This document shows positions 44,211 through 53,046 of a DNA stretch of 64,000 bases, piece after piece. The notes below the pieces were generated by a model. The model was not told the DNA's origin and did not search any database. It saw nothing but the letters and a program-made list of their open reading frames with translations. The stretch comes from UBA966 sp046350355 (GTDB lineage Bacteria; Planctomycetota; Phycisphaerae; Phycisphaerales; SM1A02): positions 1,240,001-1,304,000 of the forward strand of contig JAXMAN010000001.1 of the NCBI GenBank assembly GCA_046350355.1. Direction: 5' to 3'. How positions within the stretch are numbered: position 1 is the first letter of the stretch; the number at the start of each line of letters is the position of its first letter. The position numbers were made by a program, and so were the translations under genes.

Positions 44211-45185
44211 ATGGGCGCGACCGCCGACTCCGAGGCTTCCCGCAGCGAAACCTGGACCACCCGGCGGCTGTTGCGCTGGATCGACGGCCACCTGGCCTCC
44301 AAGGGGGTGGAGAGTCCGCGCGTCTGCGCGGAAATGCTCCTCTCGCATGTCCTGGGCTGCGAGCGGCTGCGCCTGTACATGGACGCGGACCGCCCGGCTT
44401 CGCCCGACGAGCTCGAGCGCCTGCGCGCGCTGGTCGTGCGCGCGGGCCGTCACGAGCCGGTGCAGTACCTGGTCGGCGAGGCGTGGTTCTGGTCCAAGCG
44501 CTTCGCCGTCGGTCCCGCGACGCTCATCCCGCGCCCGGCGACGGAGCATCTGGTCGAGGAGTGCATCGCCATCGGGCGCGCGGCCGGCGCGGCGCGCGGC
44601 GGCGAGCCGGTGCGCATCCTGGAGATCGGCACGGGCACGGGGTGCATCGCGGTGTGCGTCGCCTGCGGCCTCGCGGGGCAGTCGCCGCGCGGGGCGGAGG
44701 CGGGGAGCGCGCCGCGCGCGCCCGCGGTGGCGGCGACGATCGTCGCGACGGACCTCGTCCCGGGCGCGCTGGAGCTGGCGCAGGCGAACGCGCGCAGCCA
44801 CGGCGTCGCGGGGACGATCGACTGGCGCGCGGGCTCGCTCTACGCGCCGCTGCAGGCGGCGGAGCAGGGGAGCTTCGACCTCATCGTGAGCAATCCGCCC
44901 TACGTCGCGGACGAGGAGTGGTCCGAGCTCGCGCCCAACGTGCGCGACTTCGAGCCGCGCACCGCGCTCGCGGGGGGCCCCGGCGGGCTCGACACGCTGC
45001 GTCCGCTGCTCGAGCAGGCGCCGCGGTGGCTGCGCCCGGGCGGGCGGCTGGTCGTGGAGATCGGGCATCGCCAGCGCGACGCGGTCCTCGCGCTCGCGGC
45101 GGCGAACCCGCGCCTGCAGGGCGCGGAGGTGCGCCCGGACTTCGAGGGCTTCTGGCGCATGTTCGTCGCGACCGCGCGCGGGTGA
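44211..45185 (+). CDS. prmC: Release factor glutamine methyltransferase
   Basis: 324 aa from ATG 44211. It methylates the Gln of the GGQ loop of peptide-chain release factors. The N-terminal helical domain (ESPRVCAEMLLSHVLGCERL, GRHEPVQYLVGEAWFW) is followed by the SAM-binding strand ILEIGTGTGCIAVCVAC and the acidic ATDLVPGALELAQAN. The catalytic motif is the NPPY of LIVSNPPYVADEEW. A Gly/Ala-rich stretch within the SAM domain (residues about 155-180) is somewhat longer than usual. The related ribosomal-protein methyltransferase PrmB differs in its N-terminal domain, so PrmC is preferred. prfA is not in the window. Confidence 0.93.
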   Translation: MGATADSEASRSETWTTRRLLRWIDGHLASKGVESPRVCAEMLLSHVLGCERLRLYMDADRPASPDELERLRALVVRAGRHEPVQYLVGEAWFWSKRFAVGPATLIPRPATEHLVEECIAIGRAAGAARGGEPVRILEIGTGTGCIAVCVACGLAGQSPRGAEAGSAPRAPAVAATIVATDLVPGALELAQANARSHGVAGTIDWRAGSLYAPLQAAEQGSFDLIVSNPPYVADEEWSELAPNVRDFEPRTALAGGPGGLDTLRPLLEQAPRWLRPGGRLVVEIGHRQRDAVLALAAANPRLQGAEVRPDFEGFWRMFVATARG

Positions 45186-45231
45186 GCGGGGCGGGCGACC
45201 GGCGCGCCTCACGCGCGCATCGCGCCCGCGC

Positions 45232-46764
45232 TCACGTCCCCTTGGCCAGCGGGCGCTCGCCGCGCCATTCCGCGACGGCCTTGCGCACCTCGTCCACGAG
45301 CTGCTGCGCCTGGAAGGGCTTGAAGAGGAAGCAGTGCAGCCCCTCCTGCGTCGAGCGGACGATCGAGTGGTTCGGGTCGTAGCCGAAGCCGGTCATCAGG
45401 ATCACCTGCGTGCGCGGGCAGGTCTCCTTCGCGATGCGGAAGACCTCGTAGCCGTTGCGGCCGGGCATGCGCACGTCGCTGATGACGATGTCGTACGGCG
45501 TGCCCTCCGCGGCGCGGCGCGTGAGCGCGATGCACCCTTCGTCGCCGCCCGAGAAGGAGTCCACCAGCGCGCCCGACTGGCCGAGCACCGCGACGACGGC
45601 GTCGCGGATGCCCTCCTCGTCGTCGAGCACGATGATTCGCCGCCCCGCGATGTCGGGGTCCGCGCCCTTGCTGCGGTCGACGCGGTCGACGCCCAGCACC
45701 GTCTGCGGGCCGCCGGTCGCGCCGCGCACGCGCGCCTCGACGCTCGCCACCGCGCGCTCGAGCTCGGCGATCGCCTGCGGCGGGACGTCGGGATCGCGCT
45801 TGAGATGGTCGACCGCGCCGCGGATCGAGGCGATCGGGACCGCGATCTCCTCGCGCAGCGTGCCGCTGATGCGCTGGTTGGTCGTGTAGCGCTCGACGAC
45901 CAGCATGTCCAGGATGTTGAGCGCCATCGCCACGTAGCGGCCGAAGAGCTCCAGGCAGAGAAGGTCCTCCTCGTCGAAGCGCGCGACCTGGCGGCTCTCC
46001 ACGTTGAGGACGCCGACGATCTTGTCGTGCAGCAGCAGCGGCACCGTCATGCTGCTGCGCGCGCCCTCCAGCCCGGGCAGATAGTGGCTGTCCGAGCGGA
46101 TGTCGCGGCAGAGGTGCGCCTCGCCGCACGAGGCGACGTGGCCGGAGACGCCGTTGCCCTCGGGGCTCGCGTAGAGGAAGCGGCCCGGCGGCAGCGGCTC
46201 GATGCCGCGCGAGGTGACGAGCTCCAGCTTCTGCGTCGCCTGGTCGAGCAGGCGCACCTCGAACTCGCGCGAGCCGAAGAGGCGCTCGAGCGCGTCGACG
46301 ATCTTGCCCTCGATGAGTCCGAGCCGCTCGGCGACGTTCAGCGGGTTGACGATCTTCGCGTCCAGCGCCAGCAGGTCCGCGCCCGCGGCGTCCACGGCGT
46401 CGATGCGGTCGAGCACGCGCTGGCGCGCGGTGACGTCGTGCAGCACGCCGACGACGCGCTCGGGCGCGGCGTGTCCGTCGCCCTCGGGGACCAGCGGCGT
46501 GATGGCGACTTCCCACGCGCGGTCGCCGCTGCGGAAGCTGCGCAGGTGCGTGCGGCGGTCGACGCCGTCGCGCGCGAGCTCCTCGATGAGGTCGCGGCAG
46601 CAGTCGCAGAAGCAGCGCATCGCCTCGGGGCTGAGCCCGACCAGGCGGTGGTTCATCCAGACGAGCTCGCCCGCGCGGTCGACGACGCCGATACCGTCGC
46701 CGATCTCCTCAAGGAGCAGCGCTGGGTCTCCGCCGTGGAGGTGCTGTCGTGCGTTCGGACACAT
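45232..46764 (-). CDS. PAS-GAF-receiver signalling protein without a kinase domain
   Basis: 510 aa from ATG 46764. Residues of about 15-120 are a PAS sensor (EIGDGIGVVDRAGELVWMNH) with a run of Cys (MRCFCDCCRDL). A GAF domain follows (about 150-310; RSSMTVPLLLHDKIVGVLNV and ARFDEEDLLCLELF). After a short helical bridge there is a receiver (about 375-500) with IIVLDDEEGIRDA and the phosphorylatable Asp in YDIVISDVRMPGRNGYE, with Lys and Thr switch residues (ILMTGFG, FLFKPF). There is no HATPase or output domain, so it must receive phosphate from another kinase and signal through contact. It is divergent from the ABC operon. Confidence 0.85.
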   Translation of the reverse strand: MCPNARQHLHGGDPALLLEEIGDGIGVVDRAGELVWMNHRLVGLSPEAMRCFCDCCRDLIEELARDGVDRRTHLRSFRSGDRAWEVAITPLVPEGDGHAAPERVVGVLHDVTARQRVLDRIDAVDAAGADLLALDAKIVNPLNVAERLGLIEGKIVDALERLFGSREFEVRLLDQATQKLELVTSRGIEPLPPGRFLYASPEGNGVSGHVASCGEAHLCRDIRSDSHYLPGLEGARSSMTVPLLLHDKIVGVLNVESRQVARFDEEDLLCLELFGRYVAMALNILDMLVVERYTTNQRISGTLREEIAVPIASIRGAVDHLKRDPDVPPQAIAELERAVASVEARVRGATGGPQTVLGVDRVDRSKGADPDIAGRRIIVLDDEEGIRDAVVAVLGQSGALVDSFSGGDEGCIALTRRAAEGTPYDIVISDVRMPGRNGYEVFRIAKETCPRTQVILMTGFGYDPNHSIVRSTQEGLHCFLFKPFQAQQLVDEVRKAVAEWRGERPLAKGT

Positions 46765-46881
46765 GGCGCGATCCGTGCGGTCGGGAAAGTGTAGGGGTGG
46801 CGGGAGGGCGGACGCAACGCTCCGGTAGACTTCCGGACTTCCCCACGCGCCCGGCCCGCGCCGCGGCGACCCCCAGCTCCC

Positions 46882-47820
46882 ATGATCGAGACCCACGGCA
46901 TCGTGAAGCGCTTTGGACGCGTGACCGCGGTCGATCGCGTCAGCTTCGAGGTGCCCAGCGGGTCGGTCTGCGGGTTCCTGGGACCCAACGGCGCCGGGAA
47001 GACGACCACCATCCGGATCATCGTCGGGGTCCTGGCCGCCGACGCGGGCGGGGTGCTGGTCGACGGCCATCCGATGGGCGCCGACGGCCCCGCCGGGGTG
47101 GCCGCGCGCCGGTGCATCGGCTTCCTCCCGGAGGAGAGCCCGCTGCACCCCGACCTCACCGTGGAGGAGTTCGTCCGGTTCCGCGCCGACCTCTACGGTG
47201 TGCCGCGCGCCGAGCGCGCCGCCCGCGTGGACGAGGCGATCCGCCGCTGCCAGGTCGCCGACGTGCGCCGGCGCCTCTGCGGGCAGCTCTCCAAGGGCTA
47301 CCGCCAGCGCGTGGGGCTCGCGGGGGCGATCGTGCACCATCCGCGCGTGGTCGTGCTGGACGAGCCCACCTCCGGACTGGACCCGGCGCAGGTGCTCGAG
47401 TTCCGCCGCCTGCTGCGCGAGCTCTCCGAGCAGGCGACGATCCTGCTCTCGAGCCATGTCCTGGCCGAGGTCGAGGCGAGCTGCGACCGCGCCATCCTCA
47501 TCGACCGCGGCCGCGTCGTCGCGCAGGGTCCGCTGACGGAGCTGCGCGCCCGCGGCGCCGCGGGCGCGATCCTGCGGGTGGAGTGCGAGGGCGAGGCGCT
47601 GGCCGTGCTGCAGGCGGTCCCCGGCGTGCGCGGGGCGCGCGCGCTGGCCGCGGAGGCGGGCTGGCACGCCTATGAAGTGGACGCCGACCCCGCGGTCGCC
47701 GCGGAGCTCGGGCGCGCCCTCGCGCGCGCCGGGCGGCCGGTGCGGCGGCTGGAGTCGGCGCAGGCGCCGCTCGAATCCGTCTTCCATCGCCTGGTCGGCA
47801 CCGCGGAGGCGCACGGATGA
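46882..47820 (+). CDS. ABC transporter ATP-binding protein, GldA-like
   Basis: 312 aa. Walker A FLGPNGAGKTTTIRI, signature QLSKGYRQRVGLAGAI (LSKGY instead of LSGGQ, usual for this subfamily) and Walker B VVVLDEPTSGLDPAQ with SSHVLAEVEASCDR are all intact. The C-terminal 80 residues form the extra domain of the DrrA/GldA type. It powers export or a membrane process through the permease in the next gene, whose start overlaps its stop by four bases. The Gld link is from family similarity and from the gene order ATPase-permease/GldG-DUF4340. Confidence 0.93.
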   Translation: MIETHGIVKRFGRVTAVDRVSFEVPSGSVCGFLGPNGAGKTTTIRIIVGVLAADAGGVLVDGHPMGADGPAGVAARRCIGFLPEESPLHPDLTVEEFVRFRADLYGVPRAERAARVDEAIRRCQVADVRRRLCGQLSKGYRQRVGLAGAIVHHPRVVVLDEPTSGLDPAQVLEFRRLLRELSEQATILLSSHVLAEVEASCDRAILIDRGRVVAQGPLTELRARGAAGAILRVECEGEALAVLQAVPGVRGARALAAEAGWHAYEVDADPAVAAELGRALARAGRPVRRLESAQAPLESVFHRLVGTAEAHG

Positions 47821-50582
47821 TCCGCGCCACCCGCGCCGTCGCCGGACGCGAGCTGCGCGTGCTGCTGGGCACGCCGCTGGGCTGGAGCGTCGTCGCGGCC
47901 TTTGCGGCGCTCGTGGGCACCGTCTTCGCGGTCGCGGTCTTCCAGAGCGGCGCGCCCGCGACGCTGCGCGGCAGCCTCATCGCGATGGGCTGGGGCGTCT
48001 TCCTCATGGCGCCCGCGCTCTCGATGCGCTCCATCGCCGAGGAGCGCCGCAGCGGCACCTGGGCGACGCTCGCCGCCTCGCCCGCGGGCTTCGCGTCGAT
48101 CGTCGTGGGCAAGTTCGCGGCGATGCTCGCGCTGCTGGCGCTGGCGATCGTCGTGCCGGTGGCGGCGCAGCTCGCGGCGCTCGAGTGGTTCGCGCGCCCC
48201 GACTACGCGGAGGCGGCGACCGCGGTCGCGGGGCTGCTGCTGGCGGGTTCGGCGTACCTGGCGTCGGGCATCCTGATGTCCGCGCTGGTCGCGAGCCAGG
48301 TCGGCGCGTACCTGCTGACGGTCTTTCTCTGGCTGGTCTGGCTGGCGCTCGCCAAGAGCGCGCCGGCGCTGCTCTCGGGGCGGCTCGCCTTCGTGGGCTT
48401 CGCGATCGATCCGCAGCGGCGGCTCGACGACTTCCTGCTGGGGCTCCTCGACAGCGGAAACCTCGTCTTCTTCGCGGGGATCGCGCTCTGGTTCCTGGTG
48501 GTCGCGTCCCTGGTGGTCGCGCGCCCGGCGCTGCCGACGATCTTCGCCTCGCGCTGGCGGCTGGCCACGGCGGCGGCGGCGCTGGCGGTCTGCTGCGTCG
48601 CGGCGGTGGGCTTCGCGGACGCGCCGCTCGTGCGCCGCACCGCGGACATGACCAAGTCGCGCGCGTACACGCTCTCGGAGAACACGCGCTCGCTGCTGGC
48701 CGGGCTGGAAGGGGAGTGGCAGATCGCGGTGCTGCTCTCGGCGACCGCCGCGGATCCTGCGGTCGCGCGCCAGGTGGACGAGGTGCTCGCGCGCCTCTCC
48801 GCGACCCCGCTGCGCAGCGGCAAGCTCGCGGCGACGCGCATCGATCCCGGCAACCCCGGCGACGCCGCGCGCTACGAGGCGCTGCTCGAAGCCGTGCAGG
48901 CGCGCGACGCCGCCGCGCTCGCGCGCCACGCCGAGGCGATCGCCGCGGGCCGCGCCGTCTTCGACCACCTCGCGCGCGTCGCGGCCGCGCAGGCCACGCG
49001 CATCGCCGCGATCGTCGGCGCGCTGCCGCCGGACTCGCCCGACCGCGCCGAGCTCGAGCCGCTGCGCGCGGGCCTCGCGCAGCTCGCGGCGCAGAAGCGC
49101 CTCTTCGACCGCTCGATGGACGAGCTGCGCACGCCCACGGACGCGCGTCCCTTCCCCGACGAGGCGCGCGCCGCCGCGGGTCTCGCGCTCAACCTCAAGC
49201 ACTGGAGCGAGCAGCTCCTGGAGGCCTCGCGCGGGCTGCGGCTGCGCGCGGGCGCGCCGGTGCAGCTTCCCGACGAGGCCGCCTGGCTCGCGGAGGCGCC
49301 GCCGCTGTACGAGCGCCTCGCGCGCGACCTGCGCACCGCGCAGGATGCGCTCGAGCAGCTCCCGCGCCTCTACGGCGCCGAGGTCGGCGCGGCGCTCGCG
49401 GCGGGGGACACCGCGGTCATCATCGGCCCCGACGGCATCGCGACCGTGCCGGGCTGGCAGCTCGTCGGCGGCGCCTCGGGCGCGCGCGGCGCCGTCGCCT
49501 TCGACCGGCGCTTCCGCGGCGAGCAGGTCATCGCCGCCGCGATCCGCGCGATGCGCTCGGGCACGCTGCCGATGGCGGTCTTCGTGCACGCCGGCAATCC
49601 CGGCATGCTGCGCCCGAGCCCCGACCACGCGGACTTCGCCGCCGCGGCCGATGCGCTGCGCTCGCTGCGCGTCGAGTCGCGCGAGTGGATCCCCGGCACG
49701 GGCAAGGAGCCGGTCGCGCCTCCCAACCGCACGATCGTCTGGATCGTCGTGCCGCCGATGGACCGCGACGCGCTCGAGGAATCGCCGCGCGAGCGCGAGC
49801 TGCTCTCCGCGGCGCTCCGCCTCATCGCGCAGGGCGAGCCCGTGCTGCTGAGCGTCGGCCCGAGCCTGCTGCCGGTGCTGGGCCAGCAGGATCCGTGGGG
49901 GACGCTGCTGCGCGAGGCGGGCGTCGTCGCGCAGACCGGCCGCACCGTGCTGGAGGTCGTGCCCACCGGGCCCGGGCGCGCCGAGACGGTCGCGATCCAG
50001 GAGTCCGCCGACGCGCCCGCGGACCATCCCGTCGCGCGCGCGGTCGACGGCCAGCGCCTGCGCCTGGAGCGGCCGGTGCCGATCGAGCTCGCCCCGCAGG
50101 CGCGCGCGACGACGATCTACGCCGTCGATCCCGCCCCCGAGCGCTGGATCGAGAACGACTGGCGCCGCGACACGCGCGGCCGCACGGAGGCGCCGGAAGG
50201 CAAGCGCTTCGACGCGCCGGTGCCGGTGGTCGTGGCCGCCGAGCGCCCCGCGCCGCCCCCGCGCGGCGAGCAGCGGTTGCTGCTGGTGGGGTCGAGCTCG
50301 TGGCTGCTCTCGGGAGTCGCGGACTACGCGGATTCCCTGGGCGGCGGGCGCATCGCGCTGCGCAACCCGGGCAACCGCGACCTGCTGGTGAACGGCGTCG
50401 CCTGGCTCGCGGGGCGGCCGGAGCTGGTCGCCGGCAGCGGCGCGGGGCGCGAGGTCGACCGCCTGCCGCGCCTGACGCGCGCGCAGCGCGTGGGCGTGGG
50501 CATCCTGGAGTCGGTGGGGCTGCCCGCGCTCGTCGCGGGGCTCGGCGCCGCGGTCGTGGTGCGGCGGAGGCTGCGCACATGA
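47817..50582 (+). CDS. Fused ABC-2 permease / GldG-like protein
   Basis: 921 aa. The first part (about 1-245) has six hydrophobic segments of the ABC-2 permease, including SVVAAFAALVGTVFAVAVF and FFAGIALWFLVVASLVVA. A further membrane segment lies near 245-265 (LATAAAALAVCCVAAVGF). The long soluble part begins KSRAYTLSENTRSLLAGLEG, the standard opening of GldG-type proteins, and contains helical stretches. A last segment (SVGLPALVAGLGAAVVVRRR) anchors the C-terminus. GldF and GldG are separate in gliding Bacteroidota but fused here. Function in this organism is unknown. Four-base overlaps with both neighbours make one operon. Confidence 0.85.
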   Translation: MIRATRAVAGRELRVLLGTPLGWSVVAAFAALVGTVFAVAVFQSGAPATLRGSLIAMGWGVFLMAPALSMRSIAEERRSGTWATLAASPAGFASIVVGKFAAMLALLALAIVVPVAAQLAALEWFARPDYAEAATAVAGLLLAGSAYLASGILMSALVASQVGAYLLTVFLWLVWLALAKSAPALLSGRLAFVGFAIDPQRRLDDFLLGLLDSGNLVFFAGIALWFLVVASLVVARPALPTIFASRWRLATAAAALAVCCVAAVGFADAPLVRRTADMTKSRAYTLSENTRSLLAGLEGEWQIAVLLSATAADPAVARQVDEVLARLSATPLRSGKLAATRIDPGNPGDAARYEALLEAVQARDAAALARHAEAIAAGRAVFDHLARVAAAQATRIAAIVGALPPDSPDRAELEPLRAGLAQLAAQKRLFDRSMDELRTPTDARPFPDEARAAAGLALNLKHWSEQLLEASRGLRLRAGAPVQLPDEAAWLAEAPPLYERLARDLRTAQDALEQLPRLYGAEVGAALAAGDTAVIIGPDGIATVPGWQLVGGASGARGAVAFDRRFRGEQVIAAAIRAMRSGTLPMAVFVHAGNPGMLRPSPDHADFAAAADALRSLRVESREWIPGTGKEPVAPPNRTIVWIVVPPMDRDALEESPRERELLSAALRLIAQGEPVLLSVGPSLLPVLGQQDPWGTLLREAGVVAQTGRTVLEVVPTGPGRAETVAIQESADAPADHPVARAVDGQRLRLERPVPIELAPQARATTIYAVDPAPERWIENDWRRDTRGRTEAPEGKRFDAPVPVVVAAERPAPPPRGEQRLLLVGSSSWLLSGVADYADSLGGGRIALRNPGNRDLLVNGVAWLAGRPELVAGSGAGREVDRLPRLTRAQRVGVGILESVGLPALVAGLGAAVVVRRRLRT

Positions 50583-51967
50583 AGACGCGCACGCTCCTGG
50601 GACTGATCCTGGCGGCGATCGCCTGCGTGGCGGCGTGGATCGCCGTGCGCGAGCGCGCGCCCGTCGCGCCCGAGGCCGCGCGCGCGCCCCTCTTCGCGCC
50701 GGAGGAGATCCCGCTGGAGGCGGTCGACCGCATCGAGCTCGTGCGCCCCGGCGCGCCGCCGATGCGCTTCGAGCGCGACGCGCAGGGGTGGTGGCAGCGC
50801 GCGCCCTTCGCGCATCCGGCCGACGCGGCGTCCATGCGCCTGGTGATCGACACCGCCGCCGCGCTGGAGCGCTCGCGCGCGGTGGATCCGGGCACGATCG
50901 ACGCGACCGCGCGCGCGGCGCTGGGGCTCGAGCCCCCGAAGGCGACGGTCACGCTGGGCTGGCCCGGCGGCGAGCGCGTCATCGAGCTGGGCCGCCGCAC
51001 CATCGCCGGCCGCGCGTGGGCGCGCGTGCAGGGGCGGACCGAGGCGGTGAGCGTCGACGCCGCGCTGCATGCGCTGGCGGTCGAGGGCGATCCGCGCCAG
51101 TGGCGCGCGATGCGCCTCTACGACGCCGCGGGCGCGGGCGACGTCGCGCGCATCGAGATGCGCGACGGCCGCAACCCGCCCGGGCCGCTTGTCGTCGAGC
51201 GGCGCGAGGGCCGCTGGCGCGTGACCGCGCCCTTCCAGGCGCGGGCCGACGCGGAGGCGGTGCGCGGCTACCTCGAGGCGCTCGCGCGCGCCGAGGCGGA
51301 CGCCTTCGCCGCGGACCAGCCGTCGGAGATGGCCGCCTTCGGGCTCGCGAAGCCGGAGCTGGGCGTGACGCTCAGGCGGCCCGCCGCGGCGGGGCAGGCG
51401 CCCGAGCGTGCCGCCGCGATCGAGGTGGGCGCGCCCGTGGCGGAGGGCGCGTCGGAGCGCTTCGCGCAGATCGACGGCCGCCCCGCGGTGGTGCAGCTTG
51501 GCGTGAAGGCGATCGCCGCGCTCTTCCCGCCGCGCGCCTTCTTCATCGACCCGCGCGGCTGCGACGCAGTGCCCGCGGACGTGCGGCGCATCGAGTTCGT
51601 CCCCTTCTCGCCGTTGAACCCCACGGACCAGCCCGCGTTCACGCTCGACCGCACGCTCGAGGGGTGGACGCTGCGCGCCGGCGCGCCCGCGCCCGTCCCC
51701 GCCGACGCCGAGACCGCGCGCCGCCTGCTCGCGCAGCTCTGCGAGGCGCGCGCGCCCGCGGTGAGCTTCGTCGGCCTGCCCGACGAGCTGCGCCTGGGCG
51801 AGTTCCGCCTCTACGGCACCGATCCGCAGCCGCTGGCGACGGTGCGCGTCGCGCACGAGCCGCAGGGGCAGTGGGCGCTCACCGACGACGGCGGCGTGCT
51901 GCGCGTCTTCCCCCCGAACTTCGGCGTGCGCACCGAGGCGGCGGACTACGCGGGCGGGACGCGGTAG
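50579..51967 (+). CDS. DUF4340 protein, partner of the GldFG-like permease
   Basis: 462 aa, overlapping the permease gene by four bases. A single N-terminal membrane anchor (LLGLILAAIACVAAWIAV) precedes two or three repeats of the DUF4340 type: VDRIELVRPGAPPMRFERDA, VARIEMRDGRNPP with VVERREGRWRVTAPF, and VRRIEFVPFSPLN with FTLDRTLEGWTLRAG. Such proteins commonly follow GldG-like genes and are thought to act outside the membrane with the transporter. No enzyme motif is visible. Its stop overlaps the convergent ribD gene by 22 bases. Confidence 0.85.
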   Translation: MKTRTLLGLILAAIACVAAWIAVRERAPVAPEAARAPLFAPEEIPLEAVDRIELVRPGAPPMRFERDAQGWWQRAPFAHPADAASMRLVIDTAAALERSRAVDPGTIDATARAALGLEPPKATVTLGWPGGERVIELGRRTIAGRAWARVQGRTEAVSVDAALHALAVEGDPRQWRAMRLYDAAGAGDVARIEMRDGRNPPGPLVVERREGRWRVTAPFQARADAEAVRGYLEALARAEADAFAADQPSEMAAFGLAKPELGVTLRRPAAAGQAPERAAAIEVGAPVAEGASERFAQIDGRPAVVQLGVKAIAALFPPRAFFIDPRGCDAVPADVRRIEFVPFSPLNPTDQPAFTLDRTLEGWTLRAGAPAPVPADAETARRLLAQLCEARAPAVSFVGLPDELRLGEFRLYGTDPQPLATVRVAHEPQGQWALTDDGGVLRVFPPNFGVRTEAADYAGGTR

Positions 51968-53046
51968 CGCAGCAGCATGTCGTCGCCGCGGCGGCGCGCG
52001 TCCACCAGTTCCAGGTCGAGCCCGTCGGCGATCTGCTCCGGCGCGCCCCCGCGCATCGGTCCGCGCGCCTGGTCGTCGCCCAGCAGCCGCGGCGCCACGA
52101 AGACGGAGAGCTCGTTCACGAGCCGCGCGCGCAGCAGCGCGCCCACGAGCCCGCCGCCCGCCTCCACGAGCACCGTCGAGACGCCCTCGCCCGCGAGCTC
52201 GCGCAGGAGCGCGCCCGGCTCCTGCGCGGCGCGGACATCGACGCCCAGCGCGCGCAGCTTCGCGGCGCGCTCGCCGCGCGCCTCGAGCGTCTCGGGCGTG
52301 CACGCGGCGATGCAGGGCGCCTCGCGCGCGGTCGTGGCCAGGCGGCCGGACTCGGGCAGCTCCAGGCGCGGATCCCAGACGACGCGGCGCGGGATGCGCC
52401 GCGGGTTGGGCGTGCGCGCCGTGAGCAGGGGATCGTCGGCGATGACGGTGCCGATGCCGGTGAGGATCGCGTCGACGCGGCCGCGCTCGCGGTGGACCAT
52501 CGCGCGGCTGCGCTCGCCGCTGATCCACTGGCTCGCGCCGGTGCGCGTGGCGATGCGGCCGTCGAGCGTCTGCGCCCACTTCACGGTGACCCATGGCAGC
52601 CCGGTGCGCACGCGGTGCAGGAAGGGCGCGGTGACGCGCTCGGCGGCGGCGCAGGGCAGGTGCAGCACCTCGATGCCCGCCGCCGCGAGCGCCGCGGCGC
52701 CGCCCGCGGCCTGCGGGTGCGGGTCGGCGCAGGCGTAGACCACGCGCGCGACGCCCGCCTCGCGCAGCGCGGCGCTGCACGGGCCGGTGCGGCCGTGGTG
52801 GTTGCAGGGCTCGAGCGTGACGACCGCGGTCGCGCCGCGCGCGCGGGCGCCGGCGCGGCGCAGCGCCTCGACCTCCGCGTGCGGTCCGCCGAGGCGGCGG
52901 TGGTAGCCCTCGGCGATCTCCGTGCCGTCGGGGGCGACGATCACGCAGCCGACCATCGGGTTGGGTTCGACGAGTCCGTGCCCGCGCCCGGCGATGCGCG
53001 CGGCGCGCTCCATCCAGGGAAGCCAGCGCGCGGCGGCGTCAGCCAC
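51946..53046 (-). CDS. ribD: Bifunctional riboflavin deaminase/reductase
   Basis: 366 aa from GTG 53046, overlapping the upstream phosphatase gene by eight bases. It does the second and third steps of riboflavin synthesis. The deaminase half (1-145) has the zinc motif HAEVEALRRA and EPCNHHGRTGPC with PNPMVGCVIV. The reductase half has VTVKWAQTLDGRIATRTGAS and STVLVEAGGGLVGALLRARL, typical of RibD. The order deaminase then reductase is standard. No ribBA/ribE genes or FMN riboswitch are seen near it, so it is not part of a classic rib operon here. Confidence 0.95.
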   Translation of the reverse strand: MADAAARWLPWMERAARIAGRGHGLVEPNPMVGCVIVAPDGTEIAEGYHRRLGGPHAEVEALRRAGARARGATAVVTLEPCNHHGRTGPCSAALREAGVARVVYACADPHPQAAGGAAALAAAGIEVLHLPCAAAERVTAPFLHRVRTGLPWVTVKWAQTLDGRIATRTGASQWISGERSRAMVHRERGRVDAILTGIGTVIADDPLLTARTPNPRRIPRRVVWDPRLELPESGRLATTAREAPCIAACTPETLEARGERAAKLRALGVDVRAAQEPGALLRELAGEGVSTVLVEAGGGLVGALLRARLVNELSVFVAPRLLGDDQARGPMRGGAPEQIADGLDLELVDARRRGDDMLLRYRVPPA

